In this document: positions 58,528-64,000 of the stretch, piece after piece
How positions within the stretch are numbered: position 1 is the stretch's first letter
Layout: each line of letters starts with the position of its first letter
DNA from: DASUBV01 sp035763085
Lineage (GTDB): Bacteria > Actinomycetota > Actinomycetes > Streptosporangiales > Streptosporangiaceae
DNA length: 64,000 bases
Direction: 5' to 3'
NCBI GenBank assembly: GCA_035763085.1
Contig: DASUBV010000324.1
Coordinates: 1-64,000 of the forward strand
Translations under genes and position numbers: made by a program
Notes under the pieces: model-generated
What the model was told of the DNA's origin: nothing
The model's input: only the letters and a program-made list of their open reading frames with translations
The model's database searches: none

Positions 58528-60504
58528 ATGACGATGACTCAGGCCAGCGGGACCGCGGCGCAGGCTGCCGCGACCGCGCGGTCGGCCCTGGGCAAGGCGG
58601 CCCGGCACCTGCTCGACCGGCAAGACGAGCAGGGCTGGTGGAAGGGCGAGCTGGAGACCAACGTCACGATCGAGGCCGAGGATCTGCTGCTGCGCGAGTT
58701 CCTCGGTATCAGGACCGCGGAGCAGACCGCGGCGACGGCCCGCTGGATCCGGTCCCGGCAGCGCGCCGACGGCACCTGGTCCAACTGGTACGAGGGTGAC
58801 GCCGACCTGTCCACCACGGTCGAGGCGTACGTCGCCCTGCGGCTGGCCGGCGACTCGCCCGACGCCTTCCACATGGCGCAGGCCGCGGGCTGGATCCGGG
58901 ACGCCGGCGGCATCCCGGCCACCCGCGTCTTCACCCGGATCTGGCTGGCCATGTTCGGCCACTGGTCCTGGGATGAGCTGCCGGTCATGCCGCCGGAGCT
59001 CATCTACCTGCCCAGCTGGTTCCCGCTCAACGTCAGTGACTGGGGCTGCTGGGCCCGGCAGACCATCGTGCCGCTGACCATCGTCTGCTCCGTGCGGCCG
59101 GTGCGGCCGTTCCCGGTCAGCCTGGCCGAGCTGGCCGTCCCGCGCACCGGCCCGGCCCGGCGCCGCGAGCGCCCCGAGCCGGCCGGCGCCGATGCCGCGT
59201 GGGCCCGGGTCTTCACCGAGCTGGACAAGGCGCTGCACGCCTATCACCGGCACGGGCTGCGGGCCCGGCCGCTGCAGGCCGTGCGGCAGGCCGCCATCCG
59301 CCGGTGCACCGACTGGATCATCGCGCGGCAGGAGAAGGACGGCTGCTGGGGCGGGATCCAGCCACCCTGGGTGTACTCGCTGATCGCGCTCAGCCTGCTG
59401 GGCTTCGACATCAGCCACCCGGTCATGGCCAGGGGCCTGGCCGGGCTGGAGGACTTCACGATCTGGGAGCAGACCCCCGACGGCCCGGTCCGCCGGATGG
59501 AGTGCTGCCAGTCCCCGGTCTGGGACACCGTGCTGGCCATGACCGCGCTGGCCGATGCCGGGCTGCCCGCCGGGAACGAGGCCCTGGTCCGGGCCGGGCA
59601 GTGGGTGCTGGATGAGGAGATCCGCGGCCCCGGCGACTGGCAGGTGCGCCGGCCGGGCCTGCCGCCCAGCGGCTGGGCCTTTGAGTTCCACAACGACAAC
59701 TACCCCGACATCGACGACTCCGCCGAGGTGCTGCTGGCGCTGCGCCGGGCCGGGCTGCCGCCCGGCAGCGGCCTGAAGCCCACGATGGAGCGCGGCATCC
59801 GGTGGCTGACCGGCATGCAGAGCCGCGACGGGGGATGGGGCGCCTTCGACGCCGACAACACCCGCCAGCTGTGCAACCGGCTGCCGTTCTGCGACTTCGG
59901 CGAGGTGATCGACCCGCCCTCGGCCGACGTCACCGCCCACGCGGTGGAGGCCCTGGCCGCCGAGGGCCTCGGCGGCAGCAAGGCCGTCCGCCGCGGCGTG
60001 GCCTGGCTGCTGCGCAACCAGGAGCCCGACGGATCCTGGTTCGGCCGCTGGGGCGCGAACTACCTGTACGGCACCGGCGCGGTGGTGCCGGCGCTGATCG
60101 CGGCCGGGGTGCTGCCCGGCAAGCCGGCCATCCGCCGGGCGGTGCAGTGGCTGGTCAGCCACCAGAACCCGGACGGCGGCTGGGGCGAGGACTTGCGGTC
60201 CTACTCCCGTGACCCCGGAGTCAGGGCCGCATTCGCCGGATCCGGCGACTCGACCGCCTCGCAGACCGCCTGGGCCCTGCTGGCCCTGCTGGCGGCCGGC
60301 GGCGAGGAGGGCCAGCGCGCCGTCGAGCGCGGCGTGGCCTGGCTGTGCGAGTCCCAGCAGCCCGACGGGGGCTGGGACGAGCCGCAGTTCACCGGGACCG
60401 GCTTCCCGAATGACTTCTACATCAACTACCACCTCTACCGCCTGGTGTTCCCGGTCAGCGCGCTCGGCCGCTACGTGAGCGGCACGGGGGGTGCCGCAGG
60501 ATGA
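58528..60504 (+). CDS. shc: Squalene--hopene cyclase
   Basis: Cyclises squalene to hopene and hopanol at the membrane. The 658-residue protein has the catalytic D-I-D-D (residue 394-397, the DXDD motif) and many QW-type repeats such as D-G-S-W-F-G-R-W-G near residue 505 and Q-x-P-D-G-G-W near the end. GCGGAG lies seven bases before this ATG; an in-frame ATG at 58510 is possible. It follows the prenyl synthase after an 83-base gap, the only real gap in the operon. The stop overlaps the next gene in an ATGA. Confidence 0.95.
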   Translation: MTMTQASGTAAQAAATARSALGKAARHLLDRQDEQGWWKGELETNVTIEAEDLLLREFLGIRTAEQTAATARWIRSRQRADGTWSNWYEGDADLSTTVEAYVALRLAGDSPDAFHMAQAAGWIRDAGGIPATRVFTRIWLAMFGHWSWDELPVMPPELIYLPSWFPLNVSDWGCWARQTIVPLTIVCSVRPVRPFPVSLAELAVPRTGPARRRERPEPAGADAAWARVFTELDKALHAYHRHGLRARPLQAVRQAAIRRCTDWIIARQEKDGCWGGIQPPWVYSLIALSLLGFDISHPVMARGLAGLEDFTIWEQTPDGPVRRMECCQSPVWDTVLAMTALADAGLPAGNEALVRAGQWVLDEEIRGPGDWQVRRPGLPPSGWAFEFHNDNYPDIDDSAEVLLALRRAGLPPGSGLKPTMERGIRWLTGMQSRDGGWGAFDADNTRQLCNRLPFCDFGEVIDPPSADVTAHAVEALAAEGLGGSKAVRRGVAWLLRNQEPDGSWFGRWGANYLYGTGAVVPALIAAGVLPGKPAIRRAVQWLVSHQNPDGGWGEDLRSYSRDPGVRAAFAGSGDSTASQTAWALLALLAAGGEEGQRAVERGVAWLCESQQPDGGWDEPQFTGTGFPNDFYINYHLYRLVFPVSALGRYVSGTGGAAG

Positions 60505-62084
60505 GCAGCAAACTCAGTCATGAGGGCGCGGCGCCGGCGCGGCTCACCGTGTGCGCGCCGCTCCGGCTGGAGGCCAGGGCCATCCGGCGCGGGCTGCGCG
60601 GCAGCGCCGGCGCCGAGGTCCGCCGGACGGGCATGGGGGCCCGCCGGTCGGCTGCCCAGGCGCAGCGGCTGGCCGACGAGGGCCTGGCGGTGCAGGGCCT
60701 GAACGTCGAGTGGCCCGGGCCCGTCGCGGTCGCCGGCACCTGCGGGGCGCTGGCCCCCGGCCTGCGGCCGGGCGACCTGGTCGTGGCCACCGAGGTGATC
60801 GGCCCCGGCGGCGACTCGATCGGCTGCCCGGCGGCGCCGCTGCTGGCCGGCGAGCTGCGCCGGGCCGGGTTCACCGTCCACGAGGGCCCGCTCGGCACCG
60901 TCACGCGGCTGATGGATCGCGCGCAGCGCGACCGGGCCGCTGCGGCCGGCGCCATCGCGGTGGACATGGAATCGGCGTTCCTGCTGGCCGGCCGCGCTGG
61001 CCGGCCGGGCCGGCCCGCCATCGTGGTGCGCGCGGTGTCCGACCATGCCAGCCAGCCGCTGCTGCGGCCATCGACCATCACCGGCGGCATCGCCGCCCTG
61101 CGCGCGCTGGGCCGGACCGGGCCGGTGCTGGCCCGGTGGGCGGCTGCGACCCAGCCCCGGCAGGTCCTGCTGGCCGGGCCGCGGTCATTCTGCGCGGGGG
61201 TCGAGCGGGCCATCGAGATCGTGGAGCGCGCCCTCGGGTCCAGCACGGCGCCGGTCTACGTGCGCAAGCAGATCGTGCACAATACGCACGTCGTGTCCGG
61301 CCTGGAGCAGCGCGGCGCGGTCTTCGTGGATGAGCTCAGCGAGGTGCCCGACGGTGCCACGGTGGTGTTCTCGGCGCACGGGGTCGCCCCGTCGGTCCGC
61401 GCCGAGGCCAGCCGCCGCAGCCTGGACACCGTCGACGCGACCTGCCCGCTGGTGGCCAAGGTGCACGCCGAGGCGCGCCGGTTCGCCACCGACGGGTACC
61501 TGGTGGCACTGATCGGTCACGCCGGCCACGAGGAGGTCGACGGGACGCTCGGCGAGGCACCGGGGGCGATGACCCTGGTGCAGAGCGTCGAGGACGTGGC
61601 CGCCCTGGAGCCGGCCGACCCGGCCAAGGTGGCCTACCTGATGCAGACCACGCTGTCGGCCGATGAGGCGGGGGTCATCGTCGACGCACTGCTGGAACGA
61701 TTCCCCGGCGCTCGCGGGCCGGGCAGCGACGACATCTGCTACGCGACGACCAACCGGCAGCAGGCCGTCCGGGCGATCGCCGGTGACGCGGATGTCGTAC
61801 TTGTCGCTGGCTCGGCCAATTCATCCAACTCCAAGCGTTTGGTGGAGACGGCCGAGCGGGCAGGTACACCGGCGTACCTGATTGATCACACGGGGGATAT
61901 CGAGCTCGACTGGCTGACGGGGGCGTCGACGGTCGGGATCACGGCGGGGGCCTCGGCGCCGCCTGCGGCGGTCAGCCAGATCGTCGCGGCACTGTCCGGC
62001 CTGGGCTCCGTCGAGGTGAGCGAGCGTGTCGTCGCCACCGAATCCATCCGTTTCGGCCTGCCCAAGGAGGTAAGGCAAGCATGA
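60501..62084 (+). CDS. HpnG--IspH fusion: adenosylhopane nucleosidase and HMBPP reductase
   Basis: A single 527-residue frame joins two enzymes. Residues 1-215 match HpnG, the nucleoside-phosphorylase-fold enzyme that removes adenine from adenosylhopane, with A-V-A-G-T-C-G-A-L near residue 75 and A-V-D-M-E-S-A near residue 152. Residues 218-527 match IspH, which reduces (E)-4-hydroxy-3-methylbut-2-enyl diphosphate to IPP and DMAPP. All three iron-sulfur cysteines are present (Cys231, Cys315, Cys413), together with H-N-T-H and S-A-H-G. The junction shows no stop or internal start with a ribosome binding site. The ATG overlaps the shc stop. Confidence 0.9.
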   Translation: MSSKLSHEGAAPARLTVCAPLRLEARAIRRGLRGSAGAEVRRTGMGARRSAAQAQRLADEGLAVQGLNVEWPGPVAVAGTCGALAPGLRPGDLVVATEVIGPGGDSIGCPAAPLLAGELRRAGFTVHEGPLGTVTRLMDRAQRDRAAAAGAIAVDMESAFLLAGRAGRPGRPAIVVRAVSDHASQPLLRPSTITGGIAALRALGRTGPVLARWAAATQPRQVLLAGPRSFCAGVERAIEIVERALGSSTAPVYVRKQIVHNTHVVSGLEQRGAVFVDELSEVPDGATVVFSAHGVAPSVRAEASRRSLDTVDATCPLVAKVHAEARRFATDGYLVALIGHAGHEEVDGTLGEAPGAMTLVQSVEDVAALEPADPAKVAYLMQTTLSADEAGVIVDALLERFPGARGPGSDDICYATTNRQQAVRAIAGDADVVLVAGSANSSNSKRLVETAERAGTPAYLIDHTGDIELDWLTGASTVGITAGASAPPAAVSQIVAALSGLGSVEVSERVVATESIRFGLPKEVRQA

Positions 62085-63085
62085 GTATGCCGCTGCGCCA
62101 GAGCTTGCGCATCGGAAGCTATCTAATGCGCCAGAAGCTCGCCCGCAAGGACAAGTTCCCGCTGCTGGTGGAGCTCGAGCCGCTGTTCGCCTGCAACCTC
62201 AAGTGCGCCGGCTGCGGGAAAATCCAGCAGCCAGCACACTTGCTGAAGCAGCGAATGCCGGTGGAGCAGGCCGTCGGGGCCATCGAGGAGTGCGGAGCGC
62301 CGATGGTGTCCATCGCCGGCGGCGAGCCGCTCATGCACCCGGAGATCGACCAGATCGTGGCGGAGCTGGTCAAGCGCAAGAAGTTCGTGTTCTTGTGCAC
62401 CAACGCGCTGCTCCTCCCCAAGAAGCTGGACAAGTTCACCCCGTCGCCGTACTTCGCCTTCGCGGTGCACATCGACGGGCTGAAGGAGCGGCACGACGAG
62501 TCGGTCTGCAAGGAGGGCGTGTTCGACGAGGCCGTGGCGGCCATCAAGGAGTGCCAGCGCCGCGGCTTCCGGGTCACCACCAACACGACCTTCTTCAACA
62601 CCGACACTCCGCAGACGGTCATCGACGTGCTCAACTACCTCAACGATGACCTGAAGGTCGACGAGATGATGATCTCGCCCGCCTACGCATACGAGAAGGC
62701 CCCCGACCAGGAGCACTTCCTGGGCGTGACCGAGACCCGGGAACTGTTCCGCAAGGCCTTCGGCGACGGGAACCGCAAGCGCTGGCGGCTGAACCACTCG
62801 CCGCTGTTCCTGGACTTCCTGGAGGGCAAGGCCGACTTCGGCTGCACGGCGTGGGGTATCCCGTCATACTCCCTGCTGGGCTGGCAGCGGCCGTGTTACC
62901 TGATGTCGGACGGGTATGTCCAGACCTACCGGGAGCTGATCGAGACGACCGACTGGGATGCTTACGGGAGGGGCAAGGACCCCCGGTGTGCTAACTGCAT
63001 GGCACACTGCGGGTATGAGCCGTCCGCGGTGCTCGCCACGATGGGATCATTGAGGCAGTCCATCCGCGCGCTGCGCGGAATGTGA
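62081..63085 (+). CDS. hpnH: Adenosyl-hopene transferase HpnH (radical SAM)
   Basis: Radical SAM enzyme adding 5'-deoxyadenosyl to hopene, the first step of side-chain extension. The 334-residue protein has the CxxxCxxC cluster at Cys38, Cys42 and Cys45 (C-N-L-K-C-A-G-C), the S-I-A-G-G-E-P motif near residue 79, and Cys-rich C-terminal sequence (C-A-N-C-M-A-H-C) near residue 306. AAGGAGGT lies ten bases before the ATG, which overlaps the fusion gene's stop. It is the last gene of the operon; a hairpin follows. Confidence 0.95.
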   Translation: MSMPLRQSLRIGSYLMRQKLARKDKFPLLVELEPLFACNLKCAGCGKIQQPAHLLKQRMPVEQAVGAIEECGAPMVSIAGGEPLMHPEIDQIVAELVKRKKFVFLCTNALLLPKKLDKFTPSPYFAFAVHIDGLKERHDESVCKEGVFDEAVAAIKECQRRGFRVTTNTTFFNTDTPQTVIDVLNYLNDDLKVDEMMISPAYAYEKAPDQEHFLGVTETRELFRKAFGDGNRKRWRLNHSPLFLDFLEGKADFGCTAWGIPSYSLLGWQRPCYLMSDGYVQTYRELIETTDWDAYGRGKDPRCANCMAHCGYEPSAVLATMGSLRQSIRALRGM

Positions 63086-63126
63086 ATAGGCTCGGTCCCG
63101 GGTACCGGGATCCGTCCCGCAGCGTC

Positions 63127-63152
63127 AGGGAGCCGGTCTTGGCCGGCTCCCT
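63127..63152 (+). terminator. Hopanoid operon terminator
   Basis: A perfect 10-bp stem (AGGGAGCCGG / CCGGCTCCCT) with a 6-base loop sits 41 bases after the hpnH stop, with no other gene before it. Confidence 0.8.
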
Positions 63153-63180
63153 GTGCGATGTGATCAGCGCGCCACCAGGC

Positions 63181-63230
63181 CGTGCGCCCATGCGCACGGC
63201 CCGGGTTGCGCCCGGGCGGGGGCGCGCTGC
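63181..63230. repeat. Run of three palindromes after the terminator
   Basis: Behind the terminator come CGTGCGC/GCGCACG (63181-63198), CCCGGG...CCCGGG (about 63200-63216), and the perfect 18-bp palindrome CGCGCTGCGCGCAGCGCG (63213-63230). They may end transcription entering from either side or bind a regulator. Confidence 0.55.
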
Positions 63231-63341
63231 GCGCAGCGCGACGAGGACGAACGCGATGTTGGCCAGTGCGATGTAGCTGACCGGCCGCCACGGACAGGCG
63301 GGCCGGGTGGCCGCACGCGAGCAGCCGGAGGAATTCGGGCA

Positions 63342-64000
63342 ATGAGCTCACCCAGTGGCCCGGCGCTGCTGCGCCGGGTAGCCGGGAGGGGCAGCGCTGC
63401 TACCGGGAGCAGCGCTGTCAGCGCGCAGGAACGGGCGGGTGACCTGCGCGAGTACCAGCCGGGCCCGCTCTGGATGCGGCTGCTGCCGCCCGTGGTGACC
63501 TTCGTCGTCATGATGATCGGCATCACGGCCCCGTCCTACTGGCGCGACGAGGCGGCCACCATGGCCGCGGTCAAGCGCCCATTCGGCGACATGATCCAGA
63601 TGCTGGGCAATGTCGACGCGGTGCACGGCGCCTACTACGTGGTCGCCTGGGTCGTGGTCCGGGTCTTCGGCACCGGCGAGATGGCCATGCGGATGCCCTC
63701 GGCCATCGCGATGGTGATCGCGGCCGTGTTCGTGGCTGCCCTCGGCCGGCGCCTGGCCTCGCCGCGCGCCGGCCTGTTCGCCGGCCTGCTGTTCGCGGTG
63801 GTGCCCGACATCAGTCTGTACGGGCAGGATGCCCGCTCCTACGCCATGGTGACCGCGATGGCCACCATCGCCAGCTACGTGCTCGTCCGCGCGCTGGGTG
63901 CCCGGCACGGCCGGCAGCGCCGCTGGTGGATCACCTACGCCATCAGCATCGCCCTGCTCGGCATCCTGAACATCTTCGGGCTGCTCCTGCTCGCCGCCCA
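63342..64000 (+). CDS. GT39-type membrane glycosyltransferase (3' end cut off by the window)
   Basis: An open frame from this ATG runs to the end of the window without a stop (219 codons seen). A short polar head is followed by a hydrophobic helix near residues 47-60, then P-S-Y-W-R-D-E-A-A-T-M near residues 61-71, the Asp-Glu loop typical of dolichyl-phosphate-mannose-protein-mannosyltransferase-like (GT39/ArnT-like) proteins. More membrane helices follow, with G-Q-D-A-R-S-Y near residue 165, another family mark. These enzymes use polyprenyl-phosphate sugars. GGAGG lies ten bases before the ATG. The acceptor is unknown. Confidence 0.85.
   Translation, partial: MSSPSGPALLRRVAGRGSAATGSSAVSAQERAGDLREYQPGPLWMRLLPPVVTFVVMMIGITAPSYWRDEAATMAAVKRPFGDMIQMLGNVDAVHGAYYVVAWVVVRVFGTGEMAMRMPSAIAMVIAAVFVAALGRRLASPRAGLFAGLLFAVVPDISLYGQDARSYAMVTAMATIASYVLVRALGARHGRQRRWWITYAISIALLGILNIFGLLLLAA

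Noticed and set aside
57535..60432. A 965-codon open frame on the - strand across the prenyl synthase and shc
   Set aside because: Its product has no recognisable domain and spans two well-identified genes of the hopanoid operon on the other strand.
61130..61160. A possible frameshift or missed stop between the HpnG and IspH halves
   Set aside because: The frame is continuous through this region, codon bias does not change, and no internal start with a ribosome binding site is seen, so I treat it as a real fusion.
63082..63276. A 64-codon open frame starting within the hpnH stop
   Set aside because: It runs through the terminator hairpin and the palindromes and has no domain or independent ribosome binding site.

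Overview
The window is a contiguous piece of a very GC-rich actinobacterial chromosome. The support comes from several directions: strong G/C bias at third codon positions, many GTG starts, ATGA/GTGA stop-start overlaps, an IF-2 with a long Gly/Pro/Arg N-terminus, a conservon (CvnA-B-C-D) signalling cassette, DUF397 and DUF3516 proteins, an Eis-type acetyltransferase, a homologue of the mycothiol-linked protein Rv2466c, MenA, and a hopanoid operon. A sporulating or filamentous actinomycete (Streptosporangiales/Streptomycetales-like) is my inference; no rRNA or species marker is present. I saw no tRNA, rRNA, insertion sequence, prophage or CRISPR array.

Layout. (1) 1-11.7 kb, + strand: a conserved translation and RNA block, infB (5' end cut off) - DUF503 - rbfA - DHH phosphoesterase - truB - ribF - rpsO - pnp - M16 protease - dapB. 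(2) 11.7-15.5 kb: a repeat-rich spacer, two paralogous exported SGNH hydrolases, and a YccF membrane protein. (3) 15.6-22.0 kb, - strand: DUF3516 helicase, DUF347-type membrane protein, threonine dehydratase-like enzyme, acyl-CoA synthetase. (4) 22.2-28.1 kb: NfeD-SPFH pair, DUF397 protein, menA, NERD-domain protein, amidase. (5) 28.3-36.4 kb: two MMPL transporters behind a GATATATC operator-like element, then a penicillin-acylase-type Ntn hydrolase and a small membrane protein. (6) 37.0-48.7 kb: malQ and pepN (overlapping tail to tail), Rv2466c-like protein, an unknown anchored protein, aldehyde dehydrogenase, rpiB, a low-complexity protein, an Eis-like acetyltransferase and a SpoIIE-type phosphatase. 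(7) 48.8-53.1 kb, - strand: conservon cvnA-B-C-D. (8) 53.9-63.1 kb, + strand: hopanoid operon hpnC-hpnD-hpnE-polyprenyl synthase-shc-[hpnG::ispH]-hpnH. (9) A glycosyltransferase-39-like membrane protein runs off the right edge.

How the genes work together. The left block serves initiation, ribosome and tRNA maturation, and RNA decay. The hopanoid operon holds a nearly complete route: IspH supplies IPP/DMAPP, the prenyl synthase makes the prenyl diphosphate, HpnD, HpnC and HpnE make squalene, Shc cyclises it, and HpnH and HpnG build the C35 side chain. The most unusual gene is the in-frame fusion of HpnG (late hopanoid step) with IspH (last step of the MEP pathway), with all three iron-sulfur cysteines kept. 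Other points worth attention are the operator-like repeats before the MMPL pair and before hpnC, a structured rpsO-pnp leader, a GTND-to-GTDD change in one SGNH paralogue, and several proteins carrying recent-looking 15-bp repeat expansions.
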